Of a stretch of DNA of 64,000 bases, positions 43,184-53,219 are shown piece by piece. The stretch covers positions 61,182 to 125,181 of the forward strand of contig NZ_PNCI01000002.1 in assembly GCF_005887095.1 (NCBI RefSeq). Direction: 5' to 3'. Both the position numbers and the translations under genes were made by a program. How positions within the stretch are numbered: position 1 is the stretch's first letter; each line of letters starts with the position of its first letter. The notes beneath the pieces were generated by a model. It was not told the DNA's origin and made no database searches. It saw only the letters and a program-made list of their open reading frames with translations. The DNA comes from Pseudoalteromonas rubra (GTDB lineage Bacteria; Pseudomonadota; Gammaproteobacteria; Enterobacterales; Alteromonadaceae).

Positions 43184-46100
43184 TTAGCGAACGACCTCCA
43201 TTTGATAGGGGTATTGCCAGTAAATCACATGTTTATGAGGTCGGTACATGGACTCAAGGTAACTCGGAGGTACCTGATATAGGCCGGGCACTTCGGCGCG
43301 CAGTATATAAGCAAACTGGTATTTACGGGTTGTGAGTTTAAGCGCGGCCACAAAGCGGTCGTTGCGATATTCTGTGTGGTCTGTGGTGGCCAGCTTGACG
43401 TGCTCCGGTAATAGCTGGGATATCGGCGGGCCTTGCATCAGGGCCGGGTTTTCCAATACAAACCCGGCCGGAATACGTTCAATCAGTAGTGCGTCCGGAA
43501 CTGGTTCCTTGGTTTGAATATCTAGAACGACCATCAGTCGCTCACCCACTTTGAAGCGGGCCGTGTCCAGCGGTTGTCCGTTCAGGTCAAACAGGCGTCT
43601 GACCATACGTTTGGTATCCAGCGTATTAAAGGGACTGATTTCATTGGCAATACTGGAGTCCAGCTGCAGTCGGCCTTTGGCCATTAATTGCAGGTAAAGC
43701 GGTTCGTCATTCGGGTTACTGAGTGTCATTGTCTGTGACAGTGTGTGACTCACCACTTCAGGCGCCTGTGTCTGTTCACCATCAATCTCTAGTCGCACCG
43801 GGTGATGAGCGTTTGCTTCGCTGATATGCACCGCGGTACGCAGTAAAGCCGCACGCTCTTGTGTGCTGAGCCAGGTTTTCAGGGCCTGATCGGGGAGTTG
43901 TTCAAGTAACTGAGTTTGTAATGTGCGAGACTGAGACCGCAGCGCAGTATGTCTTGCCAGTCTGGTCAGTACCAGAGCTGACTGGGCATCGTCACGTAAG
44001 GTTGACCCATAATCCGCAAAATAATCAGCCGTGCGATGAAAAGTGTGTGCTTGTCTGAGCAAAGCTGAGGCTTGCTGGATTGCTCCCACGTCGGCCAATG
44101 CAGACGCCATGTGCAGCAGACTTAATCTGGAGGGGTATTCAGTGATCCGCATTGATTCCAGATCACTGTAGCTTAATTGGCCACGCTGGCTGGCAAGGTA
44201 AGCTGCAAAGCTCTTTGCGGCGGTTGCCTCAAATGCGTCCTGACTCAGGTCATCGACTGTGCTATCCCGGGTGTATCTGAGCATGCGATAGTGGGCCCGA
44301 TTGAGCATGCTTGGCGGCACTGTGCCCGGAAAAGCCGCGTGTGCCTGAGTCAAAAACTCGGTTATATAGGCACTTAACCAGGGCTGTTCATTTCCCTGGG
44401 CATCCCACAGTGCGAACCCGCCGCTGGGTTTTTGCATGGTTTTCAGTCGTTGTACGGACTGACTGATCAGTGTACGCGGATCGTCAGGTTGCCCGGCCTT
44501 TGCCTGCTCACTGTCCAAAGCTTGCTGTAGCAAGCCGTCAAGCTGAGGGTGCTTAAGTAAAAAGGGCCAGGCTTTACTGGTGGTTTGCTCCGCGCATCCA
44601 TAAGGGTAGGCACGCAGCGCAGATGCATATTCTCTGATGGGGAGTCTGGGCGTATGGCTGGCATATAAGGTGCCAGGGTCTGTCTCATCGACGTGCAGCC
44701 CCTGCCAAAGCTTTGAATCGACCTGATAAGTTTGTCCTGGCGTTAACATGAGCGTGGTCGCCTGCACCAGCTGAGGTTCAATCGCTTTGATGGGCACAGA
44801 CCAGCTGCGTGTTTGTGATATCTCTGTGCCCTGCAACTCAATTTGCATCGTTGCAGTATGCGACCAGGGAGTCGCGCCAACAAGTACGCGCATGGAGCGA
44901 CTCCAATGGGCCTGGTCGTCCAGGGTTACCGTAAATGTGTGTTCATCAACAAATTGCACCGGGCCTGAGGGCTGGACCGTGACTGACAGAGTCTGTTCAC
45001 GGCCACTGACGTTATGCAGGTCCAGCGTGACAGAAGTCTCATCTTTGGGCACCAAAAACCGCGGCACGCTCAGTTCTGCGATCACCGGCGCACTGACCGG
45101 GCGAGCTTCGACCTTATGGCCTACCTGAGCGTGATTGAAAGCGGTTGCGACGATTTGTACTTCACCATTGTAATCAGGCATATCGACAGTAATGCTGGCT
45201 TTACCGTCAATCAGTTGGACCGGCTGGGTCATCAGGATCACGGTTTTACTCTCGACCAGGTTGTCGTTGCGGTTGTCACTGCGTTCATTACTGTCACTGC
45301 CAAAGCGGGACTGAGCAAACGGATCGGGACGGTTATCGTAATGTCGTGAATACAAGTCAATCACATCACCACCATAGCGACGCTGATTGAACAGATAGTG
45401 ATGCGGGTCGACCGGATAGTAACGGCTCAGATTCAGGATCCCTTTGTCGACAACCGACAGTGTGACCCAGCTATGTTCAGCCTGTGAGTCAGCGATATCT
45501 GAAGTTTGAACTTCCACGGTTAGCGGCTTAAGCGGTTCAATCTTATCCGGTAAAGTCAGGTCCAGTTTCAGTTCCCGGTCCTCGCGTGACAGCCTGACAG
45601 GAACAATACCAAAGTGGCGTTGCAGTGTGCTGGACTGGCCGCTTAGCAAGGTGGCACTGAGGTAGAGGTCGTGGCGGGCCAGCGATTTATCGAGCGGGAC
45701 ACGTAGCGTCGTGTTACCTTTACTAACCGACTGGCTTTGCGTCCAAAGTACACTGTCGGCTTCGAGTGCCAGCTGTAGCTGTCCATCGGCCGGTGCATCC
45801 AGGTCAACGACCAACATGTCACCTGCCTGATAATGGCGTTTATCCAGCTGCATTGACAGGTGCTGTGGTTTGGCTTTGAGCTGCTGATACCCCCGGTGCC
45901 AGCCAGCATAAAAGTCATAAACTGTTTTGACTTTGCTCTGCTTGTCTGTAATCGTCAGACGGTAGTTCCCCCAGTCGACGGGGAATTGCACCGTGTGAGT
46001 GTCCTGATTAAGCACCACGGTTTGTTTGGCTTCACTGCGCCACTGTGGTTGAGACTGACGGCGCCAGCCTATGCCTTCTTCATAAAACCAGAAATAACGA

Positions 46101-47686
46101 CCCTGATCGTAACTGAGTTCGACGTCCAGCTCTCCACTTGTTAAGTGTTGGCCATCTGGGCTGAGCAGCGCCAGTTCAAATTGCGCGTCTGAGGCATATT
46201 TGAACTCAGCCTGGGCAGGCTTAATCGCGGGTATTGGGCTGGATTTCCAGCTGGTATAGCTAAGTTGTCGTTGCACTGCGGCGCCGCCAGACTCCAGCAG
46301 GCTGAGGTTCACCTGAGTTTCTACCGGGCTTTTGAGCATATCGGCACGCACTGTGGGCAGGGATAGGGCCAGCTTGCCCTGTTCAGATAAGCGCTGATCA
46401 GGTAGTGTTTGAAATCGATTGCTGAGATAAAAATCTTCGCCAACGAAGAAGTCGGCAAATGGACCCGGGTAATGGCGCACGGCTCGATGCACCAGGCTGG
46501 CTTTTAAGGTGTTTCCAGCAGCGGGGCTGCCGAATAAATAGCGCCCCTGCACCGTTAGTGGCATGGATTTACCTGCTGTAACAAATGCCTCTTGTCCACT
46601 GAAGGTCAGATCCATGCGCTCTGGCACAAACTCTTCCAGCTGAAATTCAAAGTGACCAATGGCAGAGCGAGCGGTTGGGTCAAGCATCACCGAGACTTTA
46701 TAGCGTCCGGTTGGCCAGCCTTGGTCGGTATATAAATGCTTATTGAAAAAGCCCGCCGCACCTGGTGTCAGCTGTGTGCGCAGTATCTCCTCCTGCAAGG
46801 GGTTAGTTACAGTCAAAGTGACAGGCTGCTCTGTGATGGCAACACCATCGGCATCGCGCAGTAAAATATTAATGGGCAGCGTCTCGCCGGGTTTAACCAG
46901 ATCCCGGTTACTGTATATATATGCCTCCATATCCTGGTAGGGGCGGCCGCCAACCTGGTAATCCGATAAATCCAGCGGTACCTCTTTAATCGGCAGCAAG
47001 GCATATTCAGGCTCGCCCTCATCATGGGGATATTCAGCGACTATGATGTCATCTCGATGCAGCTGGATATCAAAATGCACAGCACCATGTTGATCGGTTT
47101 TCGTTTCTCTCAGTAACTCATGCTTGCGAAAGGCCTTAACTTTGACACCTTTGATCGGGCGTCCTGTAGACAGGCGGTTGATCTGCAAGCTGGCGTGTTG
47201 CTTAAACACTTTTGCCTGAATGCCCAGATCGGTCAGCAACAGATGATTTGCCTGTAACTCATTAAACATGCCCGGGGCTTTGAGCACGACGATATACCAG
47301 CCACTGGCCAGCGACTTTGGAATCGGTAATCGGGCCGACTGAATACCAGACTGAGTGTTTTTGGGGAGGGTAAATCTATCGGCAAAAACACTGTCATAGG
47401 TATACTGCAATCGATCCAGTGAACTTGGATATAGCTTGTCTGTCAGATAGTAGCGGCTGAGGAAGTCATGGGCGCTGGTGAGGCGCAACAATTCTACATC
47501 GACCGCATCTATATGCTGATAGGTGATTGGAATGGACTGGCCGCTTCCTTTTGCAACCAGAGGTCCCGAACCAACAATGGCCAGCTTAGGTTGTTGCATC
47601 ACTTTGGCCTGCGCTGTGCTTTGCAGCAACAACATGAATAAGAGAAAGAACACGGCTATGGGGTTGAAAGGGGGTTTGCCCGACAT
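43184..47686 (-). CDS. Bacterial alpha-2-macroglobulin (YfhM-type)
   Basis: A 1500-residue periplasmic protease trap. A signal peptide (to AQA) is followed by macroglobulin domains (MG repeats), a bait region, and the thioester-containing alpha-helical domain with C1031-A-E-Q1034 in PYGCAEQT. The thioester covalently traps attacking proteases. E. coli YfhM is a lipoprotein; this signal has no lipobox cysteine, so it should be soluble or held by another means. AAGGAGC precedes the ATG. It is cotranscribed with pbpC, matching the family's link to cell-wall repair. Confidence 0.9.
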   Translation of the reverse strand: MSGKPPFNPIAVFFLLFMLLLQSTAQAKVMQQPKLAIVGSGPLVAKGSGQSIPITYQHIDAVDVELLRLTSAHDFLSRYYLTDKLYPSSLDRLQYTYDSVFADRFTLPKNTQSGIQSARLPIPKSLASGWYIVVLKAPGMFNELQANHLLLTDLGIQAKVFKQHASLQINRLSTGRPIKGVKVKAFRKHELLRETKTDQHGAVHFDIQLHRDDIIVAEYPHDEGEPEYALLPIKEVPLDLSDYQVGGRPYQDMEAYIYSNRDLVKPGETLPINILLRDADGVAITEQPVTLTVTNPLQEEILRTQLTPGAAGFFNKHLYTDQGWPTGRYKVSVMLDPTARSAIGHFEFQLEEFVPERMDLTFSGQEAFVTAGKSMPLTVQGRYLFGSPAAGNTLKASLVHRAVRHYPGPFADFFVGEDFYLSNRFQTLPDQRLSEQGKLALSLPTVRADMLKSPVETQVNLSLLESGGAAVQRQLSYTSWKSSPIPAIKPAQAEFKYASDAQFELALLSPDGQHLTSGELDVELSYDQGRYFWFYEEGIGWRRQSQPQWRSEAKQTVVLNQDTHTVQFPVDWGNYRLTITDKQSKVKTVYDFYAGWHRGYQQLKAKPQHLSMQLDKRHYQAGDMLVVDLDAPADGQLQLALEADSVLWTQSQSVSKGNTTLRVPLDKSLARHDLYLSATLLSGQSSTLQRHFGIVPVRLSREDRELKLDLTLPDKIEPLKPLTVEVQTSDIADSQAEHSWVTLSVVDKGILNLSRYYPVDPHHYLFNQRRYGGDVIDLYSRHYDNRPDPFAQSRFGSDSNERSDNRNDNLVESKTVILMTQPVQLIDGKASITVDMPDYNGEVQIVATAFNHAQVGHKVEARPVSAPVIAELSVPRFLVPKDETSVTLDLHNVSGREQTLSVTVQPSGPVQFVDEHTFTVTLDDQAHWSRSMRVLVGATPWSHTATMQIELQGTEISQTRSWSVPIKAIEPQLVQATTLMLTPGQTYQVDSKLWQGLHVDETDPGTLYASHTPRLPIREYASALRAYPYGCAEQTTSKAWPFLLKHPQLDGLLQQALDSEQAKAGQPDDPRTLISQSVQRLKTMQKPSGGFALWDAQGNEQPWLSAYITEFLTQAHAAFPGTVPPSMLNRAHYRMLRYTRDSTVDDLSQDAFEATAAKSFAAYLASQRGQLSYSDLESMRITEYPSRLSLLHMASALADVGAIQQASALLRQAHTFHRTADYFADYGSTLRDDAQSALVLTRLARHTALRSQSRTLQTQLLEQLPDQALKTWLSTQERAALLRTAVHISEANAHHPVRLEIDGEQTQAPEVVSHTLSQTMTLSNPNDEPLYLQLMAKGRLQLDSSIANEISPFNTLDTKRMVRRLFDLNGQPLDTARFKVGERLMVVLDIQTKEPVPDALLIERIPAGFVLENPALMQGPPISQLLPEHVKLATTDHTEYRNDRFVAALKLTTRKYQFAYILRAEVPGLYQVPPSYLESMYRPHKHVIYWQYPYQMEVVR

Positions 47687-47958
47687 GCTAAAGCTCCTTG
47701 GGTCTGCGTAGGGTGCAGATGAGTACTGAAAATATCCTTGGTTGCCAGTAGCGGCTTGACCAGTAATGGCAGTTTAAGATCATATCATATACCGGATTAT
47801 CAATCTGGGGGAAAGTATCGCGATAAGAGAGTGTAGCCCATTAGGGTGAATACTGGGTGAAGCGCAGAGCATTGCCCTAGTGCAGGATCAGCAGGTAAAA
47901 TGATGGATTGATAGAGTTTAACAGTGGCACGCACTTAGGGTGTCTGGGTAGAGTAAAA

Positions 47959-49395
47959 ATGATATTACCGGTTATTTTATGTGGTGGATCCGGAACCCGG
48001 CTTTGGCCCTTGTCCCGCGAACGTTATCCAAAACAGTTTTTGCAGCTCGGTTCTTCACACTCACTGTTGCAAGACACATTACTGCGACTGGAACCGGACA
48101 GCCACCAACCGGCACTGTTGATCTGTAACGAGGAACACCGGTTTATTTGTGCAGAGCAAGTGCGTGCGATTGGCTATCAGCCGGGCGGGATCATACTGGA
48201 GCCTAAAGGTCGTAATACAGCCCCAGCCATAGCACTGGCTGCGCTCAAAGCTCGAAGCCAGGGAGATGATCCTGTCTTGTTAGTTTTGGCATCAGATCAC
48301 TATATTGGGGATGTTACGGCTTTCAGGCGAAGCATTAATCAAGGTCTGGCATTGGCACACAGTGGCAAACTGGTGACGTTCGGTATTACACCCGACAGCC
48401 CACACTCCGGCTATGGATATATTCAATGTGGTTCACCGCTTAAAAATGACAACGGTCAGGTGATTGGTGCTGGAGTTGCTGCTTTTGTCGAAAAACCTGA
48501 TACTCCAACCGCGCAGCGCTACCTTGATAACGGAAATTACCTTTGGAACAGTGGAATGTTTTTGTTTAAAGCCAGCGATTATCTGGCTGAGTTGGCGCTG
48601 TACCGGCCCGATATTCTGCAAGCTTGTGAACAGGCGATGGCGCAGTTGCATTCTGATCTGGATTTTACCCGAATAAACCGCGATGCTTTTTTAGCATCTC
48701 CAGCCGAATCGATAGACTATGCCGTAATGGAGCACACTGAGCGTGCAGCTGTGGTGCCTATGAATGCAAGCTGGAACGACATTGGCAGCTTTGAGGCACT
48801 CTGGCAAATCTTGCCCAAAGATACTGACCGTAATGTTCACCTTGGCGATGTTACGGCGTTGGATTCACAGGATAATTTAGTGATTACCCAGGATCGGCTG
48901 GTGGCAACGCTAGGCGTGCAAGACTTGGTGGTGGTTGATACCAAAGATACGCTCCTGGTGGCTCATCGAAGTCAGAGCCAGGCTATCAAATCACTGGTCG
49001 ATGAGCTGAAAAGCCGTAATGCAGCACAGGTGACTGAGCACAGAGAAGTTTACCGCCCCTGGGGTAAGTATGACATTGTAGACCGGGACGAGCGGTTTTT
49101 AGTCAAGCGGATCACTGTACGACCGGGGCATAGCTTGTCACGGCAATTACATTATCATCGCGCAGAGCACTGGGTGGTGGTGTCTGGTACGGCAGCGATA
49201 GAAATTGGCGAAGAACGTCGTTTACTGAGCGAGGACCAATCCGTGTTTATCCCTGCAACGGTTGTACATCGGCTTAGCAACCCTGGCAAAGTGGATTTGC
49301 AGCTGATTGAGGTGCAGTCAGGCAGCTATCTGGAAGAGGATGATATTGTCCGGTTTGAAGATGATTACACCCGGGGAAATCAGGATGTCAGCTGA
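47959..49395 (+). CDS. manC: Mannose-1-phosphate guanylyltransferase/mannose-6-phosphate isomerase
   Basis: A 478-residue bifunctional enzyme that makes GDP-mannose. The nucleotidyltransferase domain begins CGGSGTRLWPLSRERYPKQFL and includes FVEKPD and YLWNSGMFLF. The C-terminal cupin has the isomerase zinc site in LHYHRAEHWVVVSGTA. The start at 47959 is chosen over one 51 bases upstream so that the GGSGTRLWP motif begins near residue 9. It overlaps the phosphomannomutase gene by 11 bases. Confidence 0.9.
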   Translation: MILPVILCGGSGTRLWPLSRERYPKQFLQLGSSHSLLQDTLLRLEPDSHQPALLICNEEHRFICAEQVRAIGYQPGGIILEPKGRNTAPAIALAALKARSQGDDPVLLVLASDHYIGDVTAFRRSINQGLALAHSGKLVTFGITPDSPHSGYGYIQCGSPLKNDNGQVIGAGVAAFVEKPDTPTAQRYLDNGNYLWNSGMFLFKASDYLAELALYRPDILQACEQAMAQLHSDLDFTRINRDAFLASPAESIDYAVMEHTERAAVVPMNASWNDIGSFEALWQILPKDTDRNVHLGDVTALDSQDNLVITQDRLVATLGVQDLVVVDTKDTLLVAHRSQSQAIKSLVDELKSRNAAQVTEHREVYRPWGKYDIVDRDERFLVKRITVRPGHSLSRQLHYHRAEHWVVVSGTAAIEIGEERRLLSEDQSVFIPATVVHRLSNPGKVDLQLIEVQSGSYLEEDDIVRFEDDYTRGNQDVS

Positions 49396-50833
49396 TTGCG
49401 CACACCTCATTGCACAAAGTGGTATTCAGTTTGGCACCAGTGGTGCCAGAGGGCTAAATACCCAGTTTACTGCTCAGGTGTGCCACGCATTTATGGTGGC
49501 GATGGTTGAGCAAATGGGGGCACGCTACCCTTTCGATACGGTGGTTTTGGGCATGGATAATCGTCCCTCCAGCCCACAGATTGCCCAGTATTGCATCAGT
49601 GCTTTACGTGCCCTTGGCATTAAAGTGTGCTTCGGTGGTGTGTTACCGACGCCGGCACTGGCTTTGTATGCACAGCGCAACGCGATGGCTGCGGTGATGG
49701 TCACAGGCAGTCATATACCTCATGACCGTAACGGATTAAAATTTTACCATCCCCGTGGCGAGATAGATAAGGTCGATGAAGCCGCGATACTGGCTTGTCG
49801 CTCGGGCGTTGGTCCTTTGACTATACAACCACTTCCAGCCCCTGACAGCCAGATAGGTGCGCCTTATCTGTCGCGGGCGATTGATGTTTTTCCCGCCGAT
49901 TTATGTGCGGGGCTGAGGATTGGCCTGTATGAACACACCAGTGCCGGGCGTGAGCTATACGCGTCTGTATTACGAACTCTGGGGGCGCAGGTTATCTGCC
50001 TGGGTCACAGTGAGGAGTTTGTTCCGGTTGATACAGAAGCCCTCAGCGAACAAGATATAGCAAAAGCCGAACACTGGACCAAAGAACATCAGCTGGATTT
50101 GTTATTCAGCACCGATGGAGACGGCGACAGGCCAATGATAGCAGATCACACCGGGCAGTGGCACAGAGGTGATATGCTCGGGCTGTTAAGTGCCAAAGCG
50201 TTGGGTATTGAGGCACTCAGTGTGCCGCTGAATTGCAATTCTTCACTGGAGCTAAGTGGCGAATTTGAGCAGATTCAGCGCACGCGAATTGGCTCTCCTT
50301 ATGTTATCGAGCAGTTGGCTGTCCTGGCGGAACATTACGAGGCGGTTGCAGGCTTTGAAGCCAATGGCGGTTTTTTACTGGGGTCAGATATCACCATAGA
50401 GGGTAAGACCCTGGTGCGCTTGCCGACCCGAGATGCCTTACTCCCTCTGCTGGCTATCCTCTATTTGAGCAAGCAATGTGGCGCCAACCTGGCTCAGCTA
50501 ATGTCTCAGTATGGAAGTCGCTTTACTGCCAGTCATCGCCTGCAGGGTATCGAAAAAACCGCCTCAGATCGCCTGCTCGCTTTGCTTCAGGAGCAGCCAC
50601 AGCGGCTTGCTACTATGCTGGCGTGTCGTGGTACAGCCAAAGTTCTGAGCACGCTGGATGGGGTTCGTTTTGCACTGGATGCAGATTGCATTGTTCATCT
50701 GAGGCAATCGGGCAACGCGCCCGAGCTGCGATGCTATGCAGAGGCACCATCGCAGCAACAGGCGAATGAACTGGTTGAAACACTGTTAAGTGCAGTGGTG
50801 CAAAACTTATCTAGTCCTGCACCAGACAGTTAA
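49385..50833 (+). CDS. manB: Phosphomannomutase
   Basis: A 482-residue alpha-D-phosphohexomutase. The phospho-serine loop reads VTGSHIPHDRNG (TASHNP in most relatives), the metal loop STDGDGDRP and the sugar loop GFEANGGF. It interconverts mannose-6- and mannose-1-phosphate for GDP-mannose synthesis with the gene before it. The ATG at 49385 follows GGGGAAATCAGG and overlaps the manC end. Its 3' end overlaps the convergent AraC gene by 23 bases. Confidence 0.88.
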   Translation: MSADCAHLIAQSGIQFGTSGARGLNTQFTAQVCHAFMVAMVEQMGARYPFDTVVLGMDNRPSSPQIAQYCISALRALGIKVCFGGVLPTPALALYAQRNAMAAVMVTGSHIPHDRNGLKFYHPRGEIDKVDEAAILACRSGVGPLTIQPLPAPDSQIGAPYLSRAIDVFPADLCAGLRIGLYEHTSAGRELYASVLRTLGAQVICLGHSEEFVPVDTEALSEQDIAKAEHWTKEHQLDLLFSTDGDGDRPMIADHTGQWHRGDMLGLLSAKALGIEALSVPLNCNSSLELSGEFEQIQRTRIGSPYVIEQLAVLAEHYEAVAGFEANGGFLLGSDITIEGKTLVRLPTRDALLPLLAILYLSKQCGANLAQLMSQYGSRFTASHRLQGIEKTASDRLLALLQEQPQRLATMLACRGTAKVLSTLDGVRFALDADCIVHLRQSGNAPELRCYAEAPSQQQANELVETLLSAVVQNLSSPAPDS

Positions 50834-51686
50834 TCCTGGTGAGTAAGTCTTGGGGTGCGGTGTCCCGGGTGTCATTCAGGTATTCCTCAAACGGCGGGAA
50901 ATCCATCAGTTCCAGGCCACTTTGCGGCAACCATTGGCCAAATAACCAGTTATAGGGTTGCTCCAGTTCGCTGTAATCACCCTTAAAGGTCAGCGAGATC
51001 AGCTTACCTGCCGGAATGGTCACGGCTTCAAAGGTCTCTTTATCGAACTCAGTGCCAGAGGCTAAAGTGATACATGCCATGGCCCTGAGGTTGTCCTGAT
51101 CTACCGTTTGCGGATCGTCGTAATAAATACCAAAGTAACGAGTTTGCTCGTTGATAAGGCCTGTGCTGCCTGCCATCATACCGAGCTTTTCGAAGGTCTT
51201 GCCTATCTGCATATAGTCCCCCTGGTGTGCCAGGCCAATTAGGGTTAATGCATTTTGTTGCGTTTGTTCTACCTGATACATAATGTTGTACTCCTGTGAT
51301 TGAGCCGGATAAAACGCAGCGCTTTGCAGGGTATCGCCTTGCTGTTGCTGACGAAATTGATTGGGCGTCATGCCATAGTGGCGGCTGAATGCGCGATTAA
51401 AGGCCTCAACGCTGCCATAGTTTACCCGTCTGGCTATCTGCTGCTGCGTCAGTGTGCTGCGAACTAAGTAGGATGCCGCCTTCAACATGCGCATACGCCT
51501 GACCGTGGCGTTTACCGGTTCACCCATAAATTCCCGAAAAATACGATGGAAGTGATAGCAGGACATACAGGCCACGTCGGCCAGTGTGTTTACGTCCAGG
51601 TCCTGCTCAACATGGTCATACATATAATCAATCACATGCAGCAGCCGTTGCTGATAGTGATTGAGTGTGGTGGCACGTGTGGTCAT
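50811..51686 (-). CDS. AraC-family regulator with GyrI-like effector domain
   Basis: A 291-residue regulator. The AraC DNA-binding domain is N-terminal (about 10-112: VNTLADVACMSCYHFHRIFREF and IARRVNYGSVEAFNRAFSRHYGMTPNQFR). A GyrI/SOUL-like ligand-binding domain fills about 145-290. This order is typical of the Rob/SoxS-like proteins with a C-terminal small-molecule sensor that detect drugs or lipophilic compounds. The 3' end overlaps manB by 23 bases on the other strand. No target is visible nearby. Confidence 0.88.
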   Translation of the reverse strand: MTTRATTLNHYQQRLLHVIDYMYDHVEQDLDVNTLADVACMSCYHFHRIFREFMGEPVNATVRRMRMLKAASYLVRSTLTQQQIARRVNYGSVEAFNRAFSRHYGMTPNQFRQQQQGDTLQSAAFYPAQSQEYNIMYQVEQTQQNALTLIGLAHQGDYMQIGKTFEKLGMMAGSTGLINEQTRYFGIYYDDPQTVDQDNLRAMACITLASGTEFDKETFEAVTIPAGKLISLTFKGDYSELEQPYNWLFGQWLPQSGLELMDFPPFEEYLNDTRDTAPQDLLTRINCLVQD

Positions 51687-51999
51687 GTTGCTTTTCTCGC
51701 TTGGGTTATTGGTAAATCAGTCTAGCACTCAGTTGATACATATTGCTGTTGCTGGCGACGGAATTTAGCGTAACCCAGGGGCGATTGATAATGTTTGCGC
51801 ACTTGGCATAGTTCACATGTTGGCTACATTTTACACTGTTTAGCCACTTGCGCAGGCTGGACAGTGCTTCTACTAAGCAGTGTCAGCCAGCGCGACAGGT
51901 TTCATAGCCACAGTAGAGGCGAAAAGGTGAAAACCTTGCCACAACTGGGCATGACCCGGACGATATAGAGGCTGTCGACAAGGCTCTCTTACGGCTGTT
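51687..51999. other. Intergenic region of about 310 bases
   Basis: No gene is seen. Downstream of the lipoprotein gene (minus strand) there is a short hairpin at 51924-51937 (AAGGT, GAAA, ACCTT on the plus strand) and an imperfect longer one near 51860-51900; either may end the upstream transcript. The rest must hold the AraC gene promoter. Confidence 0.35.
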
Positions 52000-53106
52000 T
52001 TAGCGGCTGGCTTGTGCCATCAAAGACTGCCACCAGAGTCGATTTATGTAGGCCTGGTTAATGGTGAGCACTTCGCCAGGGGTTGGCGTGTTGATCACCA
52101 CGCCTTGTTGCTGAGCGGCTTTGAGCACTCGCTCCAGAGGGTCGTACCAGCTGTGAAAGGCCAGATCAAAAGTCCCGTTATGAATGGGGACCATAATTTT
52201 GCCACGCAGATCCAGATGCGCCTGCACACTTTGTTCTGGGGTCATATGAATATCTGCCCAGTCGTTATCATAGGCGCCTGTTTCTATCAGGGTATAGTCA
52301 AAGGGACCATAGCGTTCACCAATAGCTTTAAAACCCGTAAAATAGCCCGAATCTCCGCTGAAATACAGGCTCTCATGGGCCGTTTTTATAACCCAGGAAC
52401 CCCATAAAGTGCGATTCGCATCACTCAGGCCACGTCCGGAAAAGTGCTGGGTCGGCGTAAAGGCCAGCATGACGTCCTGCTCATGTTGCTCCTGCCACCA
52501 GTCAAATGAGCGAATTTTTTCTGCTGCTATGCCCCAGCGAACCAAATCACCCTCCACACCCAGTGGTACCAGGAACTGACGTGTTTTTGCGTTGAGTTGT
52601 TTCACGGCATCTTTGTCGAGATGATCATAATGGTTATGCGAGATCAGCACCTTCTCAATGGGTGGCAAAGCATCAAGCGAAATAGGTGGCTGATGAAAGC
52701 GGCTTGGTCCAATAAACGAAAAAGGCGAAGCGCGTTCAGAGAAAACCGGATCCAGCAACCAATAAGCGCCATTCACTTTCAGCAGCACGGAGGAATGGCC
52801 CAGCTTAATGATATGAACCCCTGAGTCTGGCAAGGCATCCAGCTTAGCACGGGTAATCGTTTCTACCGGTAAGGTGTGCTCGGGCTCAGCAGCGATTTTG
52901 GTTTCAGTAAAAAAGCGCCAGGTGATCGCCAGGGTTTTGCTCAGGCTGGTTGGCATGGTTGGGTGCAGGTTTTTAAACCGGCCTGCCTGAAAGTGCTCAG
53001 ACTGATAATTCTGAGACGGTACATGTGCATTGAGATTAGAGATCATGGAACAGCCCCCTGTAATGCTGCCTAAAATAACGGCAAAAATAACAAACCACTT
53101 CTTCAT
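52000..53106 (-). CDS. Lipoprotein of the metallo-beta-lactamase fold (NAPE-PLD/UlaG-like)
   Basis: A 368-residue exported hydrolase. The signal peptide ends in TGGC-S, a lipobox with C19 as the lipid-bearing residue. The zinc motif SHNHYDHLDKDA, the TPTQHFSGRG and GDSGYF segments, and the HNGTFDLAFHSWYDP end match the NAPE-PLD/RomA-like branch of the metallo-beta-lactamase superfamily, which cleaves phospho- or lipid-like esters. Substrate is unknown. The start has AGGTAG before it and is directly preceded by operator-like palindromes. Confidence 0.85.
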   Translation of the reverse strand: MKKWFVIFAVILGSITGGCSMISNLNAHVPSQNYQSEHFQAGRFKNLHPTMPTSLSKTLAITWRFFTETKIAAEPEHTLPVETITRAKLDALPDSGVHIIKLGHSSVLLKVNGAYWLLDPVFSERASPFSFIGPSRFHQPPISLDALPPIEKVLISHNHYDHLDKDAVKQLNAKTRQFLVPLGVEGDLVRWGIAAEKIRSFDWWQEQHEQDVMLAFTPTQHFSGRGLSDANRTLWGSWVIKTAHESLYFSGDSGYFTGFKAIGERYGPFDYTLIETGAYDNDWADIHMTPEQSVQAHLDLRGKIMVPIHNGTFDLAFHSWYDPLERVLKAAQQQGVVINTPTPGEVLTINQAYINRLWWQSLMAQASR

Positions 53107-53116
53107 TGTGCTACCT

Positions 53117-53147
53117 AAAAGTAAACTACACTGTGCAGTTTACTTTT
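53117..53147. promoter_or_regulatory. Operator-like inverted repeat upstream of the lipoprotein gene
   Basis: AAAAGTAAACT, nine bases, AGTTTACTTTT: perfect 11-base arms, starting 11 bases upstream of the lipoprotein ATG. The form suits a TetR- or MarR-type repressor. No such regulator is in the window. Confidence 0.65.
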
Positions 53148-53157
53148 ATTTTAGTAA

Positions 53158-53168
53158 AAAAGTAAACT
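53158..53168. promoter_or_regulatory. Third copy of the AAAAGTAAACT operator half
   Basis: An exact copy of the left arm, 11 bases past the palindrome, followed by a degenerate right arm (AGTGTAACTTTTT). It suggests two tandem operators. Confidence 0.5.
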
Positions 53169-53219
53169 ATAAAGTGTAACTTTTTATGGTTCTGTCATTA
53201 AGTGGCTGACTGATAACAC

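Noticed and set aside
45014..45349. Plus-strand frames within the alpha-2-macroglobulin gene
   Set aside because: No ribosome site or family pattern; the minus-strand frame is continuous for 1500 codons with domain matches.
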